From: Amyloporia xantha
Taxonomy: Eukaryota; Basidiomycota; Agaricomycetes; Polyporales; Adustoporiaceae
DNA length: 64,000 nt
Assembly: GCA_036971615.1 (NCBI GenBank)
Contig: JAYKKR010000028.1
Coordinates: 62,001-126,000, forward strand
Reading direction: 5' to 3'
Each line of letters starts with the position of its first letter. The first letter of the stretch is position 1. The notes below the pieces were generated by a model that saw only the letters and a list, made by a program, of their open reading frames with translations, had not been told where the DNA came from and did no database searches. Made by a program: the position numbers and the translations under genes. Positions 1 to 12,511 of the stretch are shown here, in pieces.

Positions 1-709
1 AAGGCCTCAGGCCTCAGGGCTTGAGGCGAAGGACGGAGCGAGCAACATCACGTGATATTCTCAGGCAGGATGATTGTTTAGGCTTCAACAATGTGGCGTT
101 GAACCGTTCACTCTTAGCCAAATGACCGTATGACGGGTCATTCGGAAATGCCAAATCAGGGCTGGCACTCTTAAGCTTGCATACGCATGCTCAGTTCGCC
201 ATCAGCAACTGATCACGAAGCTTCAGGTGAAATTATATTATAATGTCTTCGCAAAACGTGTTGACGCCGTGCCAGGTCGTGCGAGCAAATCTGCGGAAAG
301 CAGGTTTCCAATCTGAGCACTCCTCTGACTTTATCGTTTCCTCCCTGGTAGTACATGACCATGTGATGCGGATTAGGAACGTACGTCACAACTGCGCAAT
401 TGCATGCGATTGATTCTAATCGGGCAAGCGTTGTGATCTTGAAGGCTCAACCGGAGCTCTGGCTTCTTACCCATTCGGGGAAAGAGGGATGGAAGGGGGT
501 GGTCTAGCCATAGATCCCAGAGTGGCAATATTGCACATTGCATAGTCATAGCAGAAAATGCGGGCGAATGCAAGCAAATTGGGTAGGAGGACGTACATGC
601 TAAGCTCAGCAGTAAAAGAAATTTGCAGGAGGGTGGTCTATATCATTTGGTTTTCTTCGCACCGTCTCTCGCGTTTATGTAGGATAGCCTTTATTCTGCT
701 GTTCATCTT
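1..709. other. No gene recognised
   Basis: Only short open frames without recognisable content. It is the left flank of the CACTA-type transposase; I looked for terminal inverted repeats of that element here and did not find a convincing one. Confidence 0.5.
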
Positions 710-3700
710 ATGTCCCGCCCTCCTGTTTCGAAAATTTGTCTATGCGACGACTGTACAAGACGTGGATCTCACCCAGAGGGTACAGTTCAGGCTCGATCGA
801 CTTATAACCGTCATTTGCAGGCACAAAAAGCTCGAGATAGGCGGTCCGTTTCTAATCATCCCGCTGATGATGACAGTTCTCCGCTGATAACATCTCTCGA
901 ACGAGCGACATTATTAGGCACTCTGGATTCAATAGAAGACGATATAGAAGACAATGTGCTGTGGCGTGGCTCTAATATTGCGTCACCTCAATACCCCGAG
1001 TTTACCAGTGATCACCGAGAGCGGCGTGGATGGATGGATTTCTTGGACATATCACATTTCCCACATTCCGAATTGCAGGACATGTACTTGGAAATGCGAT
1101 CTCGCATTACCTCATTCTCCGTCCCTACAAAGCTATCGTTCCGTTTTCCGCCTCGCACGCCGACTTGCATGTACCCAGGATCAACTGGCACTCCATGGGA
1201 TGAAGGTGCTGCTGCTCTTGTGCCGGAAGCAAGGGAACGCATCCATTCTCATTCACGTAAAATTTCTTCTTGCAACAAATCATACACGGCTCCGTGACAC
1301 GGTAAATCTGCCGTCTGGAGTGTCGGAAAAGTTTCGTGATTTGATTCAACGGGAGCTCCGGAGATTAGAGCGCTACCGAGCCGTGCAGTGGCGAGATCAA
1401 CAGAATATGACCCCGGATCCCGGTGGATTACGGCCTTTCAGCGGTGGTGGCTCATTTTATAACTCCAGTCAGTCATTCCGGCTTCATCAATCTGAGTGAT
1501 GTTGACGCTTCGCACTATCAGATTTTTATTTTCATGACCTCGCAGGCTATAAGCCCGTCGTCGCGACTTGCCTGTTCCTTGTCGTCATGCTCAATCTGCT
1601 GTATCAGGCGAACCATTCAGCATGTAGGATCACTCTCACGGTCCTCAAAGTCGTCGTGAGGCTGGCGTTCCGCCAGGCCACTGGCATGCCCCTTACTCCT
1701 CGCGCAGAGGACATTATAGCTACGATTCCGGCAGATTTAACTACCGCTCGTAAGCGATTCAACCTGGATCCTGGAGTTCGGAACTATGCTTGCTGCCCGG
1801 AGTGCTTCGCACTCTATGCTGAGTCAGCTTTGGGCAATTCGGATAGCGGCCGGGAACATCCAGATTTTCTACGGCATGACAGTTCTACGGAAATCAATGA
1901 CACTTTGACGCTGAACCTATTGAGGGAGCTTCCCTCCTATGATCCTCCTCGGCGGTGCACAAGGGAGGCGCAGTCCTTATTCCCTCTTTACTGCACTTTT
2001 CGCGAAACGAGCGGCAGTCCTACGTGTGGTGCAAAGCTACTTCGTAGTCGGACTGCGGTTACGGAGGACGATGTAAACTCACACGAGGAGCTCGATACGC
2101 GCTCGCGCGGAGTGCGCGAATTTCGTCCTATCAAATCTTACACATATCAGACCTTCAAGTCTTGGTTAGCGCGGACTCTTCTACGGTTGGAAATTGAGAC
2201 GGCAATGGATCGACCCAGCCATGACTTTTGGAGTCATCAGCCGAGTCCCTATATGGAAGATATCCTAGACTCCCCCGAGATCCGAGAGTTCATGTGGCAG
2301 GATGGTCACCCATTCCTGTGCGCTGTGGGAACCGAGGGACGCTATCTGTTTGGCCTGTTTGTCGACTGGTTCAACCCGCACGGTAATCGAACCGCTGGGA
2401 AATCAAAGTCGTCTGGAATCATCTTCATGGTCTGTCTCAACCTCCCGCTGAACATTCGATACAAACGCGAGAATGTTTACCTTGCTGGTGTCATGCCGGG
2501 TCCAAAATCTCCATCCCTTCAGCAGATCAACCACTTCTTGCGACCCCTCGTGGACGAGCTACTCGACTTTTGGAACGAAGGAGTCTATATGTCGCGAACC
2601 GCTCGTTTTGAGAATGGACGACTCACTAGGTGCGCTGTGATACCATTGATATGCGATCTGGGAGCCGTGAAGAAAACTGCAGGTCAGGCCTCACATAGTG
2701 CGACCTGGTTTTGTTCATTCTGCCGACTTAAGAAGAAAGACGTCAATAATGTGGATCCGACGACGTGGGATCGATGGAAATGCGAAGACTTTCGTCGCTA
2801 TGCCCAAGAGTGGAGAGACGCATCTACAGAAAAGAAACGGGTCGCAATTTTCAAGAAACATGGCGTACGATATTCGGAACTCCTGCGTTTGCCCTATTGG
2901 AAGCCATCTCGATACGTCGTCCTTGAAACCATGCACAACCTGTTTCTCGGGATCATGCAGCGGCACTGTCGACGGGTTTTCGGCATGAACATCATGGCCT
3001 TTTCGAAGGATGCTGAAGACGGTGAGGAGCAGGAGCCTGTATTTGTCAGCGAGGTAGACTTCGCCAAAGGTGTAGAGAGCCTGAGAGCGGGTACGGACGC
3101 GTCACGTTTGAAGAACAAGCTCAAGTTACCTGTCCTGCAGGCTCTGTACGAGTGCACGCAACTCGGCTCCCCTGCCAAGATGAAGAAGATAGACCTCACG
3201 CGAGCTTTGTTGACATGGGTATGTGACATTGCTGCCTATACTTCGAATTGTGTTGAGGATGTACGATTCAAATAGCGCGACGCTTCCGGTGAAGCTATGG
3301 ATCTCTGGGCCAGCGCCGAAGGAGGATACGAGCTCTCTACTACCACAACTACCTTTGTCAAGCGCACTGTTCTAGGGAAAGATGTGCTCCAAGAAGTTCA
3401 GCTGGACATGACAAAGACGTCATTGCCGAGTTGGATGGGGCGCGCACCCGCCGAAGTAGGGAGTGCCAGAGCCGGGACACTCAGTGCTGACCAGTGGCGG
3501 TCTCTGTGTTTGGTTCACTTGCCCGTTACTCTGGTTAGGTTGTGGAGCCAGCCCAGTGTCTCCGAGCATAGAAACAGAGATGTTGGAAAACTACATCGAC
3601 ATGGTAATTGCGGTAAAATACGGGACAAGGCGAATGACATCACCAGATAGTATTGCGATCTACGAACATCATATATTCCGATACGTTCGAGGCCTCCAAA

Positions 3701-4702
3701 TCCTTTTCCAAGAAATGGACCTTTTCCCGAACAACCATTACTCTCTCCATTTGGGAGAAGTGCTTCGTCGCTTTGGGCCTCCTCAGGGATATTGGGCATT
3801 CCCGTTCGAGCGCTACATCCACCTGGTACGAAACGCTAATACAAGTCAGCGCAACGGTCAGTGATTATCTACCCTTTCCAGTTGGTGACTGTCCTGAAGC
3901 TTGATCAGGTGAGATGGAAACGACTTTTCTCCGGACCTTTTGCATGGCGAATAATCTCAAAGCGATGCTTTGTGACGGCGTCCTTCCTGAGGCCCTTCAG
4001 GAATTCTCCGCCATGATAGATGGTGCGTTCGTAGGCGATCCGAGAGATGCGACACTCGAACACCTGTTGACTTACGGTCAAAACAGCGAGCCGCAGTTAA
4101 TCGTAGATGAGGCGAAGGTCACAACACTCTCGCAGGCCGTCTACGGGGCATTACTCGATTGTTTAGCAGCCGATCGTTCGTACATGTCTTATTACGCTGA
4201 TCAAACATGCGCACTTGGCGGGGCACTACTCAATCCTAACGCCCAGGTGATCCATACGGTCAAGCATCGAGGGCGCAGAATATGCGGGGCAAAATACTCT
4301 GCTGGTGACAGCAACGTGGTTTGCAGGACTCGACGCGATGGACAGGAGATGCTTATTATAGCTCAGGTTCAGGAAATATTCGTCCACCGACGTACAATAG
4401 CTGGTGGCAATTGGAAGGAACAAACTTTCGCCGTAATTCTTCCTTACTCCCCACTTTCGACTCAGGACAAGCAATTCGATCCGTACATAAGGTTTCAAGG
4501 CTTAGGGGCGATGTTGGTTTATGCCAAACCGGCGTCGCAGATCACAGTCATTCCACTCAAGGACGTCGTTTCTCATGTGGCGACGTGCCCCTTTCGTGAT
4601 GTCCGCATCAGGATTCCGTGCATAGTGGCAATCACTCTTGACCAGGTAAGTATTGGCTATCAGTTCCAGTCTACGCTTCCCTCAGAGTTAATACAGGGGT
4701 AG
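710..4702 (+). CDS. CACTA-superfamily (Plavaka-like) transposase, spliced, one frame break
   Basis: Cut-and-paste DNA transposase of the fungal CACTA/Plavaka type, acting in the nucleus on its own element. The start at 710 precedes a Cys/His-rich N-terminus (CLCDDC with a downstream TYNRH). The long central exon, open from 1506 to 3218, holds the family core: CPECFALY, VDWFNPHGN (candidate catalytic Asp), the stretch around FLRPLVDELLDFWNEGV, CDLGAVKKTAG (second candidate Asp) and LETMHNLFLG. Introns I can place are 3219-3275 (57 nt, in phase, ending in a TAG that would otherwise be a stop), 3857-3908 and 4646-4696. Joining at 3856/3909 gives the family-typical GEMETTFLRTF. Between about 3538 and 3565 the frame changes by one base with no room for an intron, so this copy is probably defective. 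Exon limits before 1506 are not resolved, and no terminal repeats were found. Confidence 0.85.
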
Positions 4703-5993
4703 TAGTCGAATCGTGCTTAAGGCATTATGTGGCGTGATTGTAAAGACGATTTACATGCAGAGGTGATACAGAGGCGGAGACATCTCGAGAAGGTAGACGA
4801 GTGTGCATATTTTGATTATACTCCGTCATAAAATGAATAGCATAAATTGCAATGAACGCCTATCCTGTGGACATTATGCAGTACATGATCCGTACATCTT
4901 AGAATGGGTCGCTTTGCTCCAAGCACATACTTTATGCACCTATGCAGCAGCATCTTCGGTAAGGTCGCTTGTGCGAACATGCGCCGCGGCGTCCACAAGT
5001 CTGATCGATCGACAGCGGGCGAGACGAGCTCAGGCATTGAAGATGGCACTAAGAATGGTTTCTCGCACAGATCTGATATCACTTCGGCGGCCGCCACCTT
5101 GATTATCAGACCCTACGCATGTAGTACACCCCACCGGTTGGCTCTGACAAGCAATGAGGGATGGTTTTTCCCCTAGATTGATCCTCATGGACAGGAGTCG
5201 GATCCTAGGCGCAGCGTGGTACCGAGTTGCTGGAACCTGCTTATCGTAATGCGATAGGAACCGTCAAGAGGCCGACCCCAGCTGGCTTCACCATTGCAAA
5301 CTGGAACATGGTCTCCTAATGCAGAATATGGCAGGCACTAGTATTTCCGCCGAACTGAAATTTGCGGGCGTCGTTTACTAGTAATTCAGCGGCGTCAGAT
5401 TTGACATATTGATGTATCACAATCTCGATTGATTGCGCACACGGCTGTATCGCAAGACATGAGGCAGATTCGAAGCTAGTCACTCAAACTCCTGACTGCC
5501 GTGGGGTGAGGAGGGAAGTTTGACGGCCAAGTGACGGCTCCGACACATGATGCGCTTACCAATACCCGGAGACGCTACTCTTAGGTGGGCTGGTTGGCGG
5601 GGAGACGAGACTAACGATTAGCATTCGGACGGCGTCTGAACTACAGTAAGTTAGGCTGAAAAGTGTGCGAATAGACTCCATTAGACAAACGCACGGTATG
5701 CTACCAGGGCGTATGCATGACGTTCACCTATCCGATACTGGACGGTATTGAAATTACCATCCTGAATCCTACACAGGTATGGCTTGTCCTTGCGGGGCTC
5801 TCGTTTCAAACAGCGAAACAAGTCGAGGTGAGATTAGAGTCTGCGCTCGGAGCACAAAGAAATATGGCAACTTGAAGCTGAATGAAAGCAAAGCAAGACG
5901 AGATATTAGGACATTGCCCGCGTCCACAGTGCAAAATAGTACAGCAAAAATGAAAGCAAGACAACAAGTCGGGAGGTCCCAGCCTGAGAGAGA
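4703..5993. other. No gene recognised
   Basis: Downstream flank of the transposase and 3' side of the bZIP gene. Only short, unsupported open frames are present (for example 5779-5997). I see no repeat or terminal inverted repeat that could mark the transposon's right end. Confidence 0.45.
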
Positions 5994-7538
5994 CTAGTTA
6001 TCATGGCACCAGGCAGCTCGAGTCTCACTGGAAGGTGAAGGTGTTCTCGAGTAGTCGCAGTAGTTGTGGGCAATTCCATATCCTGTGCTATGTGAATTTG
6101 AGGTTGTCGAATGGTTGGCGTTGCCACTCGCCGTACCGTAACTGGTGTAGCTAGTAACATAGTGCTGAAAAATGTACGTTCTCTTAGAGGCGACAATGAC
6201 ATGCATTCAATCGAAGGTGCAGCTTACTTTATCATACATGGCAGAGCCATACTGCTCCGTCGTGCCATATACTGAAGGAGGGATTGCGTAACTGGGTGTA
6301 GGAACGTGCAAAGGGGCGGGTATGGTGCATACAACTCCACACGGTCGGACGCCTGTCATAAAAGATATTAGAAGGATCTTAGGTTACAAGTGTGCATGTT
6401 TATGGAACGGTGAACGTAAAGTAGACCCTTACCAGGGAAGGGGTCGACTGTAACAGCGAGTGGGCTCCTGAGGGACCGGAAGCATAGACAGGCTGTGAGC
6501 TGGTCGTTGGATTGTGCGGCATATACCCGGGCTCTGATTTATGACCAGAGGATGAAGAAGGCTGCAAGTAAAAATTAAATGTTACTAAAATCGAGAGTTC
6601 TATGTGCCCACAGTTGGGCGAAGGAGCAAGACTAACAGACGCAGAGTATACACTTGTCGAGAAGGAGAAGCTCGACGCTCTCGGTGGGTATGTTCTCAAC
6701 GCATAGGAAGAGGAAGCGTACCGCCGTGGGGTGACGTTCTGATAGTTCGGCATAGGCTGGGACTTCAATTGATGGACAGCGAGTGAGCATGCAACAGTTG
6801 AATGAGCTATCATAGAATGACGAACACGTCCACAATAGTACGCACCAAATCTATGCCTGGACTAGGACTCCTTTTATACCACGCTTCGTTCTCATCAACC
6901 GCCGGAAGCCCATCTGCACGAGGGTTGGAACGCAGATACTCGTTCTTGGGGTGTAGCTGCCAGCATAAATCCTAGATGAGCTAACATAGAATAACGAACA
7001 CGTCCACGACAGTACGCACCAAATCTATGCCTGGACTAGGACTCCTTTTGAACCGCGCTTCGTTCTCATCAATCGCCGGAAGCCCATCTGCACGAGGGTT
7101 AGGACGCAGATACTCGTTCTTGGGGTGTAGCTGCCGGCGTAAATCCTCGATTTGATGGTGCAAACTTTGATTCTCTTCCTCTAGCTCACGAAGCTTAGCC
7201 AGAGGGCCGGACAGTTTTACAAACTGCTCAGGCCAGCGGGGCAGCATTATCTGCAGTTTCTCCACAGTCTGTTCCAACTAGGGTGATACAGTAAGTATTA
7301 AATAGGGTTGCCTGTGCTCTACGAGAATTGAGATTACCTGTTCTATGTACGCCTTACGCTTTGCTCTATGGCGTGCTTGAGCTTCTCCAGCATTCAGATA
7401 GAAAATGGTCAGATCCACTTGCAATTTAGTCATTGTGTTGGGCGTACCTTTTGCGTTCCTAGACCGCTCGGGTCGATCAGCATGTGGGAGGAGGGAGTCT
7501 TGGTGCAAGGTAGAAGTGAGGGCGAGTAAAGGCGCCAT
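5994..7538 (-). CDS. bZIP transcription factor
   Basis: Nuclear DNA-binding factor of the basic leucine zipper class. Exon 1 runs 7538-7448 and ends in the basic region; intron 7447-7382; exon 2 is 7381-7338; intron 7337-7278; exon 3 is 7277-7020. Spliced, the basic region reads RNAKAQARHRAKRKAYIEQ, with the bZIP N-x7-R spacing, and runs into a zipper (LEQTVEKLQIML, then a second heptad stretch around LRELEEENQSLHHQIEDL). The remainder is Pro/Ser/Tyr-rich and low complexity (6772 down to 5994), with an intron at 6227-6165 before the last exon; the junction near 6432-6353 does not resolve cleanly. A 174-bp tandem duplication covers the end of exon 3 and its donor site, so the intron to 6773 is 247 nt if the upstream donor is used. 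The target genes cannot be deduced. Confidence 0.8.
6802..7149. repeat. 174-bp direct tandem duplication inside the bZIP gene
   Basis: Two head-to-tail copies, 6802-6975 and 6976-7149, differing by scattered substitutions and no obvious indel. Each contains the 3' part of bZIP exon 3 (KNEYLR to SPGIDL), the GTGCGT donor and the start of the following intron. On the coding strand the upstream copy (6976-7149) is joined to the rest of exon 3; the other copy lies in what would be the intron. Confidence 0.9.
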
Positions 7539-9049
7539 GTGGACGCGTGTCTGGGGGTGCAGGGCTTGAAGGTGCTCGAAGTTATAAAGGTTGGGAGTTT
7601 GTGCACATGAGCTTATAAGATGATAAAAACAGCAGCTAGACTGCGAGGTATTGACGTGCCTACAGGTAAGCTAGCAGGCAAGGCAGAGTTAGGAGAAGGG
7701 GAGGATGAAATGCCTCGCTCTGGATGACAGTATGAGGCATGGAGCGGCGCGTGTCGCGGATTCAATCGCTCTCAGAATGCGGCTAGTATTCCTAACCCAT
7801 TCCATTCTGGCGGTCCGGCCATTGCCACCCGAGATATCTTACGGTAGAGTACCATACCTATTGGCTGGAAGTAATATGTTAGTTACTACGATTAGATTGA
7901 CCCTCCTTCGACAGCTCTCTGTAATATCTCCGCCCGCTGGATCCGCACCTAAAGATTATTATTATCCAAGTTTAGTGGTCTAATTCTGAATGTGACTGCC
8001 CGCTGGTCTACATGAAAAAGGTAACAGTAAATCTGTCAGCATTAGCCAAAAAAGCTTTGAGCAGGAGGGTGGAATAATGAATGTGACATAGCAGCGTGAG
8101 TTACTATTTGATGTCACAACAACTCTATGGACCGTAGTCGTAGTCTCAGAATTCGCATATCGGTCACTACCAAAATGGGCAGGTGCGCATCATCCGGACC
8201 TTTGCGCGTTCTAGGTGCCCAGGTTGGACGGGTTGCCCTCTTAGGTGTATGGAAGCATGCAGAATTCGATTTCTCCTATGTCTGACCTCTCGCAGCTCTG
8301 CGATTTATTTGTCAACAAGAACTAGATGCTAGATGCCATGCTCTAGACCAGTGCACGGACGAACAGGGATAAATTCTTACTGCCAGCACCGAACACTATC
8401 TTTATTGTCGACCGATGCCGACTAACCGTCTCGAGCAAATTTTATTCAATGATGCCGTACTACTGTGAAAACATGCTGAAACCGTCCACTGTGCAGTCTC
8501 CGCTCCCTTGATTGCAACTTCAATGATGCTTGACGCTGCTTTCAAAGATTTTCTATGTTTCCTCCCGAGTTCACTTGGTTCTGCCGAAGTCCTGGGATGA
8601 CTGAATGGCTGAAGGATGATTGGGCTTGCAGAATGGGACTCGCATGCCGAAAACAATGAACGATACGTGTTGCAACCCGCCCGCGTGAGTATGCCAATCT
8701 CTAACATTAACTGGATCACAGCTAATTGTTTCGCCTTTGAGTAGACATTATGTCTATTTCATACTTAAATTGTGTGTCATAATACCACGCATTTCCGTGA
8801 TTAGGTTATGATACAGAGAACTCCGAAGTAATGCTTGGACTGATGGCTATGTGATTACGTGTTATTGTTTTCCATATGGCTTCTGATATCCCCCTGCGAG
8901 TCATTGCCTTTGCCACACTTGCCTTGGCATGTGAGCTGTTCTATTCTTCGGTATATAAAGATCAGCTGGTTGCTGTTTCCCAGCACCGAGCTCAATATCC
9001 ATTTCACGCTATTATCGCTGGGACGCTCCTCCACTGGCACCTAATAATC
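7539..9049. other. Intergenic region between the bZIP and MYND genes
   Basis: This is the shared 5' region of two divergently transcribed genes (bZIP on minus, MYND on plus). The open frames at 7705-7983, 8402-8719 and 8855-9044 have no recognisable content. No clear promoter element could be assigned. Confidence 0.45.
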
Positions 9050-9773
9050 ATGTCCTCGGAGCACCTGGTTCAGCGCCCATGCGCGGTTTGTTCCCAACCA
9101 ACTACCATGTTCTGTAGTAGGTGTGAGAACAAGTGGTACTGCACGCACGAGCACCTTCGGATTGTAAGTATTGCCCGTGTATCTCAGTTTCACCACGGAC
9201 ATACCATCAAACCATTTTGGCTTTATAGGACTGGGCCCGCCACCGGAAGGAATGCATCTCAGTCAATGCTCACCAGCATGGCACAATCAGTATACCTCCT
9301 CAGCCACCACAGAAATTTATCACCGTGGACGCCATCCTGTTAGCACCCGAAGAAGGTACGCATTTCATGCTGGGTCTTCGATTACCTGTTCAGACTGTAA
9401 CTTCTCAGATCGTCCCCGGTTGATTACTGTGCAATGCCGGTTACAGGGTGCCGATGCTCAAGGGCTATGTCCTTTACCACTCCTTGAAGCTTTCTTCACT
9501 ACGAAAGACGCTCCGGCCACTATCATTTTGACCCTGGGTCTGAATGGCGAGCCTTTGCGGTTCCCGTTGCACATTTGGTACTCTTCCCAGGCTATGCAAA
9601 AAGGCTGCCCAATCAACAGGGCCATTGACCACATCACATCCGGTGCGGCAGCGAAACACTGGTGTGGTCTCGTGACTGTGCTCAAATTCAGTGGATCTCG
9701 GAGAATAAGCTATTCCAATGCCAGTGTGAATGACTTGGCAGCAATTTCTGCTTATTTCCTCGCTTACAAGTAA
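9050..9773 (+). CDS. MYND-type zinc-finger protein
   Basis: Protein of about 201 residues with an N-terminal MYND zinc finger, a protein-protein interaction module. Exon 1 is 9050-9163, intron 9164-9228 (65 nt), exon 2 is 9229-9355, intron 9356-9408 (53 nt), exon 3 is 9409-9773; all junctions keep the frame. Zinc ligands visible: CAVC, CSRC, YC, then H and C supplied across the first junction (DWARHRKEC), the usual MYND order. The rest, residues about 60-200, has no domain I can name, but its C-terminus (DLAAISAYFLAYK) resembles a tail I associate with small Agaricomycete MYND proteins. No frame break. The partner protein is unknown. Confidence 0.85.
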
Positions 9774-10575
9774 CAGCAGTAAGTGCGTATTTGGCCTCCA
9801 GAGTGCCCTAATCTCATCATCGGTCATAGCCTCGGCACGGCAGCCTTCACACGTCCACAAATCCAGGCTCCCCAGACGCTACAGCTTCAACTACCTCTAG
9901 ACATGACCTTTTGTATAAGTATGACATATACGTGGAATCAAACACACCTGTTATCGCGTATTTCAAGCCATGATCTGCTTAATGCATATCGCGACTTGCT
10001 GACATAAAAGGGATGCCGCACTTCGAGCCATGGTAAGTGCCAAGCTGGCGTACAGATGGACAAACATAATACAGGAAGAACACGATATTCACAACAACGG
10101 TCACATACATTTGCCACCAGTATTCCAATTTTTTGGAGTTTGTATGAATTCATCTAGACATGTATCGCGGATGTGATCTAGTACACGAAAGTAAATGCAG
10201 AGAAAGCAGATGGAAGCAAATGAAAGCATGTGTGTGGAGTTTTCAACAGCACGTCATAATACGAAACGTCAACGCTACGATACGGGAGAAAGAGGGAGTA
10301 ATCAAATTAATATGAAAATAAGATAGACAGCAAAAGCAAGACTTTCCAGACAGATTCTAGAAAGCATAGAATAGAATAAAGCGCGATCGACGCAATCAAA
10401 CTCAACTTCTTATCCCAGATCATTCGAAGTAGGCGCCTCCTCAGGCTGTTGCTGATCCTAACACAGCTATGGCCTAGACTTGGACTCAACTGCAAATTAG
10501 AAAAGCTACATACAGCGCGAGAATACGACTATGGATACACACTTGTACGTTTCCTACGAAATTGAGAATCTCTTG
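9774..10575. other. No gene recognised
   Basis: Contains a short hydrophobic minus-strand frame (10307-10495) and nothing I can identify. It may hold the 3' end of the minus-strand hypothetical gene at 10,576-11,238. Confidence 0.4.
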
Positions 10576-11238
10576 TTACGTTTCTGGTGTATGGGGCGCA
10601 AGTGATCTCGATGAGCTGAACTTGGAAGCGGACTGCGGGCGGTCGACCACCGGCTCGAAAGAACGAGAGCTGTCCGCTGTTGTTTCGGCAGAAGAGGACA
10701 GAGCATGGAAGGTACGGCGTTGCTCAGAGGAATACCTGGAGGAATTTAACTTGTCCAGCTTTCTTTCAACAAAGCGGCGAGGAGAGGAATCTGGGTCAAG
10801 TGAAGAGCTGCCAGGTTTAAAGGGAAGAGCAGCACTGTCCAGATGTCTCGCGAAGAAGGGGCGAGGACGATCTCTGGCTTGCCCGAAGAATGAAATGCGC
10901 CTTGGGTTGCGCCGGAGGACACTTCGTATGCGGATTGTTAGGGTGGTGAGTGATATATCCTCGACATTGTCTGCTTCCGGTAGCGGCGGATGAGGTGTGT
11001 CTGGCGCCGTGGCCTGGACATCGCGCGCTAAAACATCTACCGTCCCCTTGAGGGCGTCTATGCACGCCACGCAGCGTGTGGCATCTTGCAGAAATTTCTC
11101 CACGTTGGTTGGCTCGTCCACGTTCGATAAAGCAAGCAGAGTATGCTTGAGAGCGTCCAAGTGCACGGCACAGTCCGTGGCAACCTGCAGCAACGTGTCC
11201 ATCTTTGTCTGTTCCGTCTGCTCTTCCGAGTCGTTCAT
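10576..11238 (-). CDS. Hypothetical protein, Ser/Arg-rich
   Basis: Uninterrupted frame of about 220 residues from the ATG at 11238 (an earlier in-frame ATG exists at 11271). The N-terminal 100 residues look folded and helical (MDTLLQVATDCAVHLDALK and a similar second block, FLQDATRCVACIDALKGTVD), suggesting a short internal duplication of a helical motif. The C-terminal half is basic and Ser/Arg-rich and probably disordered. Not recognised as a known family. The stop may be replaced by a splice donor (GTAACA) at the end. Confidence 0.45.
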   Translation of the reverse strand: MNDSEEQTEQTKMDTLLQVATDCAVHLDALKHTLLALSNVDEPTNVEKFLQDATRCVACIDALKGTVDVLARDVQATAPDTPHPPLPEADNVEDISLTTLTIRIRSVLRRNPRRISFFGQARDRPRPFFARHLDSAALPFKPGSSSLDPDSSPRRFVERKLDKLNSSRYSSEQRRTFHALSSSAETTADSSRSFEPVVDRPQSASKFSSSRSLAPHTPET

Positions 11239-12511
11239 GGTAGCTCTACGACCGTACACGACCAGACCCAATTAGTGGTAAGACAAAGCAGTGGCTTATA
11301 ACTCACTAATATTTCTGAAGAAAATTTCCGTGCGATCGCTGAAAGGAGGTGGTAGGCAGAAATCTCAAGCTCTACAGGCAATGTCAGGCATGCATGACCG
11401 AACCCAGCTGGGGTAACACGAAGCAACTATCCATCACTCACCGCTATGGCTAGAGACAACGTCGATGCGCAGATGAATGCAGGCAATGAGCTACGCCCTC
11501 TGGAAGGTGCTGGAGACGGTGAGGCTTCGTCTAGCTGATTGCAGGGGCATCAATTCAGGATCCCCGTCGTACAAAGGTTCTATATCTCTCCGGTAAGACA
11601 AGAAGCGCTGAAAAACTCTGGCTTGGATCATCTGGCTTCCGGGAAATCCCTTAGGTGCAATCCCACATCAATGTCTAATGGCTATCACATTGTTCGAGAT
11701 CTCATGGTAGGAATAGAACGGTTCCGTGCAGCGACCAGGGAAGCCTCGTTTCCCGTGTGACACGCCTGACGAAACCCGTTTCCCTATCCTTACCAGCCGC
11801 GTTATAATTGCGATTTCTGCTTGCTTTAAGCACAGAGAGATCGACCCCGGTTGGAGACCCCGAGATGCCGATTTAGTTTTACTTTCCAGTGGCAGGCTTG
11901 GAAAGATGGAGGATGAGACACGGAGACCAGCTCAAGCCCTGGTCTTGACAGTACGACTGCTTACAGGACTCTTCTGCTGCCCTCTGGGGAAGCACCGAAC
12001 TCTTCAAGTGGTGAACACAACTTTGGCCGTTCAGGTTCAAGCCGTCTACACGAATGAAGCACAAACCTAAGCGTTTCGGCCAAATGGTACCGGGTCTAGA
12101 TCTGTTTCTTCCAAGAATCATGGAATGGTAGGGTGACCAATTAGTGATCTTCGTTTCCGCTTTGATCTCACGGGGAACGCCAGATAGTCACACACTTACG
12201 AAACTACCGGACTGGCCGAAGCTTGGAAAAGTACATCATTGGTCCCCTGGTTCCTCGAACCACACAGCGCGTATGCCGTTCAGTTTAATATAAATCCAGA
12301 CGGCACGATAAGCTTGGCCTTGCGCAGGCGATGGGAGCAATTCCGTTTGCTGGACAGGCGGTAAGTTACTTAGTGGACTCGATTGCATGTTCATTGTTGA
12401 CATTCTTCGGAAAACTCCGAGTTACTACCAGCTCGATATCTCCATCCCTGGCTAGCGCTCGTCTTGTTTATGCTGGAGTCGAAGACTGTATATTTGTCTA
12501 CCCAACGAAGC
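11239..12511. other. No gene recognised
   Basis: Short open frames on both strands (for example 11726-12070 plus) without recognisable motifs. Nothing else seen. Confidence 0.4.
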
